A program made the position numbers and the translations under genes. DNA of 64,000 nt, taken from Planctomycetota bacterium. GTDB taxonomy: Bacteria > Planctomycetota > Phycisphaerae > UBA1845. Below, in pieces: positions 45,559-53,614 of the stretch (its first letter is position 1; each line of letters begins with the position of its first letter). The notes beneath the pieces were generated by a model. That model saw nothing but the letters and a program-made list of their open reading frames with translations. It did no database searches and was not told the DNA's origin. The stretch lies in assembly GCA_029558835.1 (NCBI GenBank), contig JAKQDH010000060.1:49960-113959 (forward strand). The letters run 5' to 3'.

Positions 45559-46974
45559 ATGGAGTTGACCGGCCCGATTCCCATCCCGCATGACATCCCG
45601 CTACCGCTGCCGGTGGACCAGGTTGTGGCGCAGGCGTTGATTGTGCTGCTGTTCCTGGCCCACATTCTGTTCGTGGGGTTCATGGTGGGCGGGTCGGTGC
45701 TGACCGTGGTTTGCGAGGCAATCGGCCTGCGGCGCCGGCCATTCGACGGGCTGGCCCGGACCATCGCGGCGACGGTGACGGTCAACAAGAGTCTGGCGGT
45801 GGTGCTGGGGGTGGGGCCGCTGCTGGCCATCAACATGCTCTACACCGTCTATTTCTACTCGGCGAATGCCTTGACGGGATACGCGTGGATCTCGATTGTG
45901 CCGCTGGTGACGCTGGCGTTTCTGCTCACGTATGCCCACAAGTACAGTTGGGAGAAGTGGGCGGCCGCCAAGAAGGCCCACATCGCATTGGGCACCTGCG
46001 GCGCACTGCTGTTCCTGTTCATCCCGCTGATCTTCCTGGGCAACATCAACCTGATGCTGTTTCCGGAGCGGTGGACGGAGGTGCGTGGGTTCTTCTCGAC
46101 GCTGCTGCTGGCGAACGTACTGCCGCGCTACCTGCATTTCGTGGTGGCCTGCATGCTGGTCACGCCGCTGTTTCTGGTGGGGTGGCTCACCCGGTCTGGC
46201 TCCCCGTTGGAAACGCTGGTGCCGGGCTTCACGCGCCCGCAGCTTCGCCGGGGCCTGTACCTGGTGACGTTCTGGGGGGTTTGCGTCCAGGTGGGCGCGG
46301 GACTGCTGGTACTGCTGACGCTACCGGTGCACGGGCTGAGTCACCTCATGGTGGCCGTGATTCTGCTGGGGGCGGCCTGCGCGCTGGTGGCACTGGTGCT
46401 GCTGCGGCGGGAGGTTTGGGTAACGGCGCCGGACGTGGGGCGGTACTTCGTCCCCATCGTGGCGCTGCTTACGGTGACGGCCCTGTGCATGGGGTATGGG
46501 CGACACCTGTACCGCGAAGGTGCCATTGGCTGGCATCGTCAGCAAATGGCGGCAAAGACGGAGGAATTTGCCTGGGCCAGTGCGGCCGCCCAGTGGCGGT
46601 TCGCCACCGGCGCCGGAGCGGAGGATGAGAATCTGCCGCCGGGCGAGCGGGTGTTCAAGGCCGCCTGCGCCAGTTGCCACGCGGTGGAGCGCGTCCTGGT
46701 GGGTCCGTCGCTGACGGAGATCGCCGGTCTGTACAAGGACAACCCCGGCGGCATCGTTACCTGGGCGAAGAATCCGGGAAAGAAACGCCCGGAGATGCCC
46801 AAGATGCCCGCGTTTCGCCTGCCGGACGAGAAGCTGCTCGCAGCCGCTGAGCACATGCTCGCGCTCGGGTCGGGCCAGGAAGCACCGCCACCTGCCCCAT
46901 CCGCGCCGGACGCCGATGCAGCCCCCGCAACCCAACCTCCACCGGACGACCCGGCCCAACCTGCTGAGCCGTAA
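45559..46974 (+). CDS. Second bd-like membrane protein with C-terminal c-type haem domain
   Basis: A 471-aa inner-membrane protein with about seven or eight helices (LIVLLFLAHILFVGFMVGGS, VVLGVGPLLAINMLYTVYFY, ISIVPLVTLAFLLTYAHKYS and others). It shows the same overall layout as the preceding gene, including His in the first helix and in YLHFVVACMLV. The C-terminal region carries CASCH (Cys370, Cys373, His374) and a MPKMPAF distal Met segment, so it also binds haem c. The two genes are 15 bp apart and likely form one respiratory complex. Exact electron donor is unknown. The Pro/Ala-rich tail is disordered. An AGAGG site is upstream. Confidence 0.74.
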   Translation: MELTGPIPIPHDIPLPLPVDQVVAQALIVLLFLAHILFVGFMVGGSVLTVVCEAIGLRRRPFDGLARTIAATVTVNKSLAVVLGVGPLLAINMLYTVYFYSANALTGYAWISIVPLVTLAFLLTYAHKYSWEKWAAAKKAHIALGTCGALLFLFIPLIFLGNINLMLFPERWTEVRGFFSTLLLANVLPRYLHFVVACMLVTPLFLVGWLTRSGSPLETLVPGFTRPQLRRGLYLVTFWGVCVQVGAGLLVLLTLPVHGLSHLMVAVILLGAACALVALVLLRREVWVTAPDVGRYFVPIVALLTVTALCMGYGRHLYREGAIGWHRQQMAAKTEEFAWASAAAQWRFATGAGAEDENLPPGERVFKAACASCHAVERVLVGPSLTEIAGLYKDNPGGIVTWAKNPGKKRPEMPKMPAFRLPDEKLLAAAEHMLALGSGQEAPPPAPSAPDADAAPATQPPPDDPAQPAEP

Positions 46975-46980
46975 CCACGG

Positions 46981-47109
46981 AAACGGGGACGCAGCTAGTC
47001 TTCGCTGCCCCCTTGCCCCGGCCGCCTCACCGGGGGTCCCGTCGGCCTGCGGGTTTGCTTCAGCGGCAAGCCGCATCCCAGTATCAGAAACTTAGCTGCG
47101 TCCCCGTTT
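46981..47109. repeat. MITE-like palindromic element with AAACGGGGACGCAGCTA ends
   Basis: A 129-bp element with perfect 17-bp inverted ends (AAACGGGGACGCAGCTA at 46981-46997 and its complement at 47093-47109). The right arm lies inside the 3' end of wecB and supplies its last residues (KRGRS) and stop. Such ends resemble elements mobilised by REP-associated transposases; none is in the window. Confidence 0.88.
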
Positions 47110-48243
47110 TCTGATGCTGTGCGTCAGAATATCCGCGATGCGGGGGGACGCGTATCCGTCGCCGTAGGGGCTGATGCGCCTGGCCATGCGGCGGTAAGCC
47201 TCAGCATCGGTCAACAGTTCGGTAACGGCGGCGACTATGGCATCCGGCTCGTCGCCGACGAGGCGGGCAACGCCCGCGGAGACGGCCTCGGGGCGCTCCG
47301 TCGTGCGGCGCAGCACCAGCACCGGTTTACCCAGGTGCGGCGCCTCTTCCTGCACGCCGCCTGAGTCCGTAAGCACCAGGTGGCTGCGCGCAAGCAGCCG
47401 GACGAAATCGGCGTAATCCACCGGCTCCAGCAGGTGGCAACGCGGCTGGTCCCCCAGCACCGGCGTGAACGCGGCGCGGACCGCCGGCGAGAAGTGCACC
47501 GGGAACACGATGCGGATGTCGCGGTGCAGTTCGAGCACGCGGGCAAACGCCTCGGCAATGCGGCGCATGAACGGCTGGTTCTCCCGCCGGTGCACCGTGA
47601 CCGCCAGCAAACGTCCTGCCGGGCATGCAAGGACCGCGGCCAAGCGCGGGTCACCCGGATACCGGTCGAGGTTCGCGTGCATCAGGCGCAGGGCGTCAAT
47701 GCCCGTGTTCCCCGTAACCCAGATGCGCTCGGCGGGAACGCCCTCGGCGAGCAAGGTCTGACGGGCGGTCTGCGTCGGGGTGAAGTGCCAGTCGGCCAGT
47801 GCGGAAGTCAGCCGCCGGTTCATCTCCTCGGGAAACGGATGGCGAACGTCGCCGCTGCGCAGGCCCGCCTCCAGATGACCCACGGGAATCTGAGCATAGA
47901 AAGCCGCCAGAGCACCCACGAATACCGTCGTCGTATCACCCTGCACAATGACGGCATCGGGCCGGAGCTGCGCGAGGGCCTCGCTGACCCGCTCCACCAG
48001 CGTGGCCGTCAGCCGCTCGAGCGATTGGGCCGGCTGCATCACGTCCAGATCGAGCGTCACCGGCAGCCCCAGCAGTCCCACCGCCTGACGCAGCAACTCG
48101 CGGTGCTGGCCACTGAGGACGACCTGCACGTCGAAATCGGCGCGACGCTTGAGCTCGACGACCAGCGACCAGACCTTGATGGCCTCGGGTCGCGTCCCGA
48201 TGACGAAGCATACCTTGAATGGTCCCGTGGTCGGCAACGTCAC
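47092..48243 (-). CDS. wecB: UDP-N-acetylglucosamine 2-epimerase
   Basis: A 383-aa enzyme converting UDP-GlcNAc to UDP-ManNAc for envelope polysaccharides. The N-terminal FKVCFVIGTRPEAIKVW, VQGDTTTVFVGALAAFY, HLEAGLRSGD and the C-terminal LTDSGGVQEEAPHLGKPVLV signature are diagnostic. The start is uncertain between a TTG at 48249 and a GTG at 48243. The last residues, KRGRS, and the stop are encoded inside a 129-bp palindromic element, so the native terminus may have been replaced. It is 96 bp from pgpA on the same strand. Confidence 0.93.
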   Translation of the reverse strand: MTLPTTGPFKVCFVIGTRPEAIKVWSLVVELKRRADFDVQVVLSGQHRELLRQAVGLLGLPVTLDLDVMQPAQSLERLTATLVERVSEALAQLRPDAVIVQGDTTTVFVGALAAFYAQIPVGHLEAGLRSGDVRHPFPEEMNRRLTSALADWHFTPTQTARQTLLAEGVPAERIWVTGNTGIDALRLMHANLDRYPGDPRLAAVLACPAGRLLAVTVHRRENQPFMRRIAEAFARVLELHRDIRIVFPVHFSPAVRAAFTPVLGDQPRCHLLEPVDYADFVRLLARSHLVLTDSGGVQEEAPHLGKPVLVLRRTTERPEAVSAGVARLVGDEPDAIVAAVTELLTDAEAYRRMARRISPYGDGYASPRIADILTHSIRKRGRS

Positions 48244-48339
48244 ACGCAACTCGTCTCAAGAACCCGGACGACAAAACGCATCCCGGCGGGGACGTTCACG
48301 GGCGGGACGCCCGTGCCACACTGCTCCGGGCGTGGACCC

Positions 48340-48894
48340 CTAGCCTGCGGCCGGCAGACCGAGATACGCCGGAACCCAATGCACCAGCGCGTGCATGAGG
48401 ACGCAGGTATACAGGCCCGCGACCAGATCGTCACCGACGACCCCCCAACCACCAGGGAGGTGTTTCTCGATCAGGTTGCCCGGTGGGAACTTCACGATGT
48501 CGAGGCCGCGCTCCAGCACGAAGCTCGCCAGCGCGGTCTGCCAGGTAAATGGCACCAACGCCACAGCCACGAAGTAGCCGGCCAGCTCGTCCCACACCAG
48601 CCGCCGGCTGTCCTTAGTGCCCAGCAGGCGATCGCCCACGGAGTGCAGCCAGACGGACGCCGCGCTGAACACCACCACGGCCGGCACGTACACAAACCAC
48701 GGCCAGCCGCGCGTCCAGGCGAACACCGGAATCCCCACGACGGCCACGGTAACCGTCCCGGACGCCGGCGCATACCCGAGCGGCCCGACCGAGCCGATCC
48801 AGAGCAAGGTCGTCTGCCAGGCGCGGCGCTGCCCGGTCTTGGCAGGCATGTCGCTCACCGATGCGCCCTCGTTGTGGTCGCCTGTCCGGGTCAT
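48340..48894 (-). CDS. pgpA: Phosphatidylglycerophosphatase A
   Basis: A 184-aa membrane phosphatase that dephosphorylates phosphatidylglycerophosphate in phospholipid synthesis. GYAPASGTVTVAVVGIPVFA, VWDELAGYFVAVALVPFTWQ and KFPPGNLIEKHLPGGWGVVG with DDLVAGLYTC are the family's conserved blocks. Four hydrophobic helices are visible. The start at 48894 (MTRTGDHNEG) is preferred; an ATG at 48849 is possible. It lies upstream of wecB on the same strand. Confidence 0.94.
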   Translation of the reverse strand: MTRTGDHNEGASVSDMPAKTGQRRAWQTTLLWIGSVGPLGYAPASGTVTVAVVGIPVFAWTRGWPWFVYVPAVVVFSAASVWLHSVGDRLLGTKDSRRLVWDELAGYFVAVALVPFTWQTALASFVLERGLDIVKFPPGNLIEKHLPGGWGVVGDDLVAGLYTCVLMHALVHWVPAYLGLPAAG

Positions 48895-49420
48895 GCAGGA
48901 ACATCCCCGCCCGTCCACGGCTGCCGTCGATCTTCGTGGGATTCCGTGCGGCCGGCAACCGCTGCGGCGACCAGAAACCCCAGACCGCGGTTGTCGTACC
49001 GGCGGTACGCTTCCTCGTCCCTAGTCTACCGGGTTATCGGCCAGCGTAACCCGTTGTGCTTGAGCGTCATCCCGGACGGGCGTGAGGGCGTCCTGCCGCG
49101 TTCCGTGTCACCTGGCTGACCCGCGGACGCGCGGGGGCGCAGTCGCCAAGACAACCGCCCCCCACCCCGGCCGCACGGGCTGCCACCTCCCTCGCGCCGG
49201 CTGCGGTGTGCGGTGCTGCGGGTACCAGTAACGCCGCCGTAACAACACGCCGGCGCCCGTTGAGGCACGCCGATGAGAACGAGTATATAGAGAGCCGGGC
49301 CGATGGGTCCAGGCCGTGTTCGCGCTCCGCAGAGCCGTGCCGTCGGGGCACTGAGAAGGCTTTGCGGACCACGAAGGCGCGGAGGGAACGTGGGTCAAGC
49401 TTGCGAAAGGTTTGCTTGTC
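48895..49420. other. Gene-free region upstream of DUF1573-thioredoxin gene
   Basis: 526 bp without a supportable gene. The only signal is a possible promoter near 49260-49289 for the next + strand gene. The short ORFs on both strands are Arg/Gly-rich shadows. Confidence 0.45.
49260..49289 (+). promoter_or_regulatory. Possible sigma-70-like promoter
   Basis: TTGAGG (49260-49265) and TATATA (49284-49289), spaced by 18 bp, about 130 bp before the next gene start. Confidence 0.4.
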
Positions 49421-51487
49421 ATGAACCGACAGGTTACGTCCAAGAGTATTGAGCGCGGGAACGTGACGTTGGCAGGGTGCTGCGGGGTAGCGGTGTTGAT
49501 CCTGCTGCTGCCGGCTTTGCCCGGGACGCCGCGAGCAGGCGCCTGGGCAAACGGCGCGGTCGTGCAGACACCAACCCAGGAGTCTCCCCAGGGCCAGCAG
49601 CCGACCCAAAAGGAGCAAGCCGAGCCGAAGCCGTCGGCCGCAGCGGTGGCGGCGCAGCAACCCGGCAGCAAGGACAAACCCCAGGAAGATAAGCCAGCCG
49701 AGGACCCGCGGCGCGCCGTGCGGGGCGGCGGCACCGGGCCGGGGCAGAAGCTCGAGCCGAAGCGCATCCCGATCAACCCTCCCGGGACCGCCCCGGTGCC
49801 GGGGGCGAAGGAGCAGGCTTCGCCCGCGGTCGAATCCACTTCCGGCACGCCCAAGGCCGTGGCGGATCAGGCAGATCATGACTTCGGACCGCGGTGGACG
49901 GGCACGCCGCTGCAACACACCTTCAAGATCACGAACACGGGGGACGCCCCGTTGCAGATTCTGAAGGTACGTCCCGGCTGTGGCTGCACGAAAGCCGGGA
50001 AGACGCCCGAGGTCATCGAGGCCGGTCAGGTCGGCGAGTTCCCGTTCGAGCTGGACAGCACCAAGCTACCCAGCGGCGCGTATCGCAAGGTGATCACCAT
50101 CATCACGAACGACCCCGCGAACACCGAGCTCAAGTTATCGCTGGCGGGAGTGAACAGGCGTTACGTGGAGGTCGTGCCGGCCAACGCCTCATTCGGCCGC
50201 ATCACGACCGGGGAGCCCGTCTCCAAGACGCTGAAGCTGACGAACAACACGGACCAGAAGCTGGAACTGAAGCTGGCCCCGCCCGCCCCGGGCAGCGCCT
50301 TTGACTGCCGGCTCACCGAGACCCAGCCGGGCAAGGAGTTCGAGCTGCTGGTGATCTCCCGCATGCCGCGCCAGCCGGGCCAACTGAATGAGACGATTCG
50401 CCTCGCCACCAACTTGGAGGCGTACAAGGAGTTAGAGATTCGCGCCATGGGATCGGTCCCCCAGCGGCTGGACGTCAATCCGTCCCCCCTGCCGATCGTG
50501 AACCCGATCGGGATGGCCCCGGAGCAGTTCCTGCATCGCGCGCTGGAGTTCACGAACTTCGGCGATACGCCGGTTCATCTTCTGGAGGCCACCATCGACG
50601 ATCCGGAGGTCAAGCTCACGGTCGAGGAGGTGAAGGCCGGGCGTCAGTACAAGATCGACGTGGCCATCCACGGCGGGTATGAGCTCCCGCAGACAGGCCA
50701 CAGCATCACGCTCAAGACCGACGACCCCGAGCAGCCGATCATCACGGTGCCGGTACAGGGGCACTCGCTGGGGGCGTTGCCGGGCACGGCAGCCGGACAA
50801 TCGTCGGCAAGGTCAGCATCTCCGAAGCAGGGCCCGGCTCCTCGGCGCCCCGCCGATGAGCTGCTGGGGAAGTCTGCCCCCGCGTTCAGCGCCAAGACGA
50901 CCGCCGAGAAACCCCTGTCCAATGCGGAACTGAAGGATACCATCACGGTGCTCAACTTCTTCGCACCGAACTGCCCCTACTGCCAGAAGCAGTTGCCGCG
51001 GGTGGAGAGCGTACGCAAGGAATACGCCGAGAAGGGCATCCGCTTCGTCAACGTCTGCCAGACAATGCGCAAGAAGCTGGAGCCGGGCGACGTGCAGAAG
51101 ACAGTGCAGGCGTGGGGCGCCCAGTCCGAACTCGTGCTCGACCCCGAGAACGTGCTCGGTCGGGACTTCAGGGCGGGTACGTACCCCACCCTCTTCGTCG
51201 TGGGCAAGAGCGGCGAAATCGAAACGGTGGCCATCGGCAACCTGCCGGACCTGGAGTCCCGCCTCCGCGCGGAGTTGGAGCGCGTCATCGCGGGCAGGCC
51301 GCGACCCGCCGCGCCCGAGCCCGCGACCGGCCAGCCGGCGATCACGGCGCCGCCCGGCGTCCGCTTCACGCCGGTCGGCGACCCTTCGGCGGGCCGTGTG
51401 CCCAGCGAGGGTTCCTCCGCCGGGGCCGCCACCAGCGCGGAGCCGAGCACCGGCACCCAGCGCCCAGCGGAGAAGCAACAGCCGTAA
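49421..51487 (+). CDS. Exported DUF1573 and TlpA-like thioredoxin protein
   Basis: A 688-aa exported protein. The signal peptide spans the first 45 residues (VAVLILLLPALPGTPRAGAW). A Pro/Gln/Lys-rich linker precedes a DUF1573 beta domain near 148-260 (DHDFGPRWTGTPLQHTFKIT, then KVRPGCGCTKAG) and a second beta unit. Residues from about 480 form a TlpA/thioredoxin-like domain with ITVLNFFAPNCPYCQKQLPR; the redox motif is C518-P-Y-C521. It may act in periplasmic disulfide reduction or cytochrome maturation, the latter plausible given the nearby c-haem proteins (inference). The ATG at 49421 is preferred over a TTG at 49412. Confidence 0.86.
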   Translation: MNRQVTSKSIERGNVTLAGCCGVAVLILLLPALPGTPRAGAWANGAVVQTPTQESPQGQQPTQKEQAEPKPSAAAVAAQQPGSKDKPQEDKPAEDPRRAVRGGGTGPGQKLEPKRIPINPPGTAPVPGAKEQASPAVESTSGTPKAVADQADHDFGPRWTGTPLQHTFKITNTGDAPLQILKVRPGCGCTKAGKTPEVIEAGQVGEFPFELDSTKLPSGAYRKVITIITNDPANTELKLSLAGVNRRYVEVVPANASFGRITTGEPVSKTLKLTNNTDQKLELKLAPPAPGSAFDCRLTETQPGKEFELLVISRMPRQPGQLNETIRLATNLEAYKELEIRAMGSVPQRLDVNPSPLPIVNPIGMAPEQFLHRALEFTNFGDTPVHLLEATIDDPEVKLTVEEVKAGRQYKIDVAIHGGYELPQTGHSITLKTDDPEQPIITVPVQGHSLGALPGTAAGQSSARSASPKQGPAPRRPADELLGKSAPAFSAKTTAEKPLSNAELKDTITVLNFFAPNCPYCQKQLPRVESVRKEYAEKGIRFVNVCQTMRKKLEPGDVQKTVQAWGAQSELVLDPENVLGRDFRAGTYPTLFVVGKSGEIETVAIGNLPDLESRLRAELERVIAGRPRPAAPEPATGQPAITAPPGVRFTPVGDPSAGRVPSEGSSAGAATSAEPSTGTQRPAEKQQP

Positions 51488-51517
51488 GTCGGCGACGTGA
51501 AGCGAGCGTTCGCTCGG

Positions 51518-51988
51518 TCACTCTCGCCGGCGTTGCGCTCGCTCCATCTCGCGCCGGTCCTCGCGGGCCTTGAGGTCCTGCCGCTTGTCAGCCCCGGATT
51601 TGCCCCGCGCCAGGCCGAGCGTGACTTTGGCCAGGCCACGGGGGCTGAAGTACACCCGGAGGGGGACCAGGGTGAGCCCGCGCTGCTCGACTTTGGGCCG
51701 CAGCTTCCGCAACTCCCGGGCGTGCAGGAGTAGCTTGCGTCGGCGGAGGGGATCGTGGGCCCCCGTCTGCCCGTGACGATAGGGGGCTATATGGAAGCCG
51801 ATCAGCCACAACTCCTCGTCGAGGATGCGGGCGTAGGCTTCCTCAAGCGACGCCTGGCGCTCCCGCAGACTCTTCACCTCAGTACCCAGCAGGACGATTC
51901 CGCAGTCGAGTTGTTCGAGGACGTGAAACCGGTGGCTGGCTCGACGGTTGCGGCAGACGGTGGTGTCCGGGGCGGGTGCTTTCTTCAT
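51518..51988 (-). CDS. smpB: SsrA-binding protein SmpB
   Basis: A 156-aa tmRNA-binding protein for trans-translation. The N-terminal CRNRRASHRFHVLEQLDCGI, VLLGTEVKSLRERQASLEEA and the C-terminal basic tail DKRQDLKAREDRREMERAQR are characteristic. Length is normal. It is convergent with the DUF1573-thioredoxin gene (30 bp apart) and divergent to the ECF sigma gene. No tmRNA gene is seen in the window. Confidence 0.97.
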   Translation of the reverse strand: MKKAPAPDTTVCRNRRASHRFHVLEQLDCGIVLLGTEVKSLRERQASLEEAYARILDEELWLIGFHIAPYRHGQTGAHDPLRRRKLLLHARELRKLRPKVEQRGLTLVPLRVYFSPRGLAKVTLGLARGKSGADKRQDLKAREDRREMERAQRRRE

Positions 51989-52145
51989 AAGCTACTTTGC
52001 GACATATGGTTACGGCTTAAACCGCCGGACTTTCAGTGTTGCTTCATGTTGCCCGACACGGATGCCGATTCTACAATGGCGTGTCCGCGCTGCAACATGC
52101 GCGTTGACAAGCGGTTATAATGCTATGAGCAAGGCAGGTGGGCCT

Positions 52146-52757
52146 ATGCGCGATAGCGACCAGATCAGTCGTGAGCGAGCGGAAGAACAGCGTGTGGTTC
52201 AGCGGGCCCGCGCTGGGGATCGCGGCGCGCTTCGCCAGCTCGTGGAGGCGCACAAGGACCGGCTGTACAGCTTCGTGCGGCGTATGGTGCGCAACCACCA
52301 CGATGCCGAGGAGATTTGCCAGGAGGCGTTTCTGAAGGCCTTCGGTGCCTTGGACGCCTATTGCAGTGCGTACCGCTTCAGCACCTGGCTGTTCACCATC
52401 GCGTACCGGGTCTGTCTCAACAGCCTGCGGAGGCGCCGGGCCTACACGGGCGAGGTGGAGTTTGCGACGCTAAGCTTACCGGGCGGGGAGGCCGGGGCCG
52501 CGGCGGCCGAGTCGGAAGAGGCGGCGCGCCTGCGGGAGATGGTCTGGGAGGCGGTGGACCGACTCAGCCCACCCCAGCGGGCAACGGTGCTGCTTTTCTA
52601 CCGGCACGACCAGAGCTGCCACGAGATTGCCCGGGTGCTCCAGGTGCCCGTGGCCACCGTGAAGAGCCACCTGCATCGAGCACGGGCACGCTTGCGGCAG
52701 TTGCTGGTACCGGTGACGGAAGGACAGGTTCGCGCGTTCTGCAATCTTACCGGCTGA
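52146..52757 (+). CDS. ECF-type RNA polymerase sigma factor
   Basis: A 203-aa sigma-70 family protein. Region 2: RLYSFVRRMVRNHHDAEEIC, with EAFLKAFGALDAY; region 2.4-like FSTWLFTIAYRVCLNSLRRR; region 4: QRATVLLFYRHDQSCHEIAR and VPVATVKSHLHRARARLRQL. The ATG at 52146 (MRDSDQISRE) has GGCAGGTGGG upstream; an ATG at 52125 is possible. It is followed after 70 bp by a putative anti-sigma factor with an N-terminal zinc-binding motif, the usual sigma/anti-sigma order. Confidence 0.94.
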   Translation: MRDSDQISRERAEEQRVVQRARAGDRGALRQLVEAHKDRLYSFVRRMVRNHHDAEEICQEAFLKAFGALDAYCSAYRFSTWLFTIAYRVCLNSLRRRRAYTGEVEFATLSLPGGEAGAAAAESEEAARLREMVWEAVDRLSPPQRATVLLFYRHDQSCHEIARVLQVPVATVKSHLHRARARLRQLLVPVTEGQVRAFCNLTG

Positions 52758-52827
52758 ACCGGGTACAAGGGGGTGAGGCGCGACCCATGGGTGGGTGGCG
52801 CCGGGTTTTCTGGATCGTCCCCGAGTC

Positions 52828-53514
52828 ATGGATTGTCATCAGGCCCGACAGCTTTTCGATGCCTACCTGGACGGCGAGCTCTCGCCCGCGCTGGCCACGG
52901 AGCTGGGCGCCCACCGGCTGCGTTGTCCGGCGTGCCGGCAGGCCCTGGCGCTGCTGGAGGTCACCAGCCACGTCATCGCGTCAGACCAGGAGGCAAGCCG
53001 GCTTGGCGGAGACTTCGAGGATAGGCTGCTGAACTGCCTCGACATGCCCGTGCGGAGGTGGCGGCAGTTGAGGCGGTGGATGTACGTGGCGGGTCCCCTC
53101 GCGGCGGCCGCGGTGATCGGCTTGGCATTCCTGGGCTTCTTCGACCATCGCCAGCGGGTGGCGGGGCACAAGGTAGAAGTGCCGATTGCGCCGCAGGTCG
53201 ATCGGGCAACGGGGGGCGCCCGGGAGTCGTCGGAGCCGCTGCTGCTCAACGAGTTCGGCAACGCCGGAGAGAGCGGGGCGACGGCTATTGACCTGTGGGT
53301 CCGAGAACTCCAGCGCAGTCTGGAGGCCCGCCGCGATGGCAGGGAGCCAGTAAAGCCCGATGCGGACCAGTCCATTCTGCAGCTCATTGACCTGCTGCGC
53401 AGCGCCAGGGACGACAGCGCCGCGGCGGAGCACTTCCCCGGCTTTGATGACAGTCCCGCCTCTGGCGCGGAAGACGCGGGTGACTCACCAGACGTGGACA
53501 TCGAAGATCTGTAA
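52828..53514 (+). CDS. Anti-sigma factor (zf-HC2 type) with transmembrane helix
   Basis: A 228-aa membrane protein. It begins MDCHQARQLFDAYLDGELSP, continues with LRCPACRQALAL, giving a zinc-binding anti-sigma motif (H4, C39, C42 with an additional Cys3), then a transmembrane helix at about 89-110 (MYVAGPLAAAAVIGLAFLGF). The external domain is short and acidic. It should sequester the sigma factor encoded immediately upstream until a signal at the membrane releases it (known for the class, inferred here). The stop is followed by a DUF3352-like/PDZ gene. Confidence 0.83.
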   Translation: MDCHQARQLFDAYLDGELSPALATELGAHRLRCPACRQALALLEVTSHVIASDQEASRLGGDFEDRLLNCLDMPVRRWRQLRRWMYVAGPLAAAAVIGLAFLGFFDHRQRVAGHKVEVPIAPQVDRATGGARESSEPLLLNEFGNAGESGATAIDLWVRELQRSLEARRDGREPVKPDADQSILQLIDLLRSARDDSAAAEHFPGFDDSPASGAEDAGDSPDVDIEDL

Positions 53515-53614
53515 GCCACGCAAGGATGGCGATCGGCCTGGCAGGGTGCCGTTAGCCTGCGCGCACGAACGAGGCTCCGGGCGTTCCACGCCCAGCCCGC
53601 TCAGCCGGCTCGGG

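Noticed and set aside
49026..49268. 80-codon minus-strand ORF upstream of DUF1573-thioredoxin
   Set aside because: Arg/Gly-rich, no ribosome binding site and no recognisable pattern.
52104..52121. TTGACA and TATAAT upstream of the ECF sigma gene
   Set aside because: The two hexamers are only 6 bp apart, far below the 16-18 bp needed, so they cannot form one sigma-70 promoter. TATAAT alone could be a -10, but a matching -35 was not seen.
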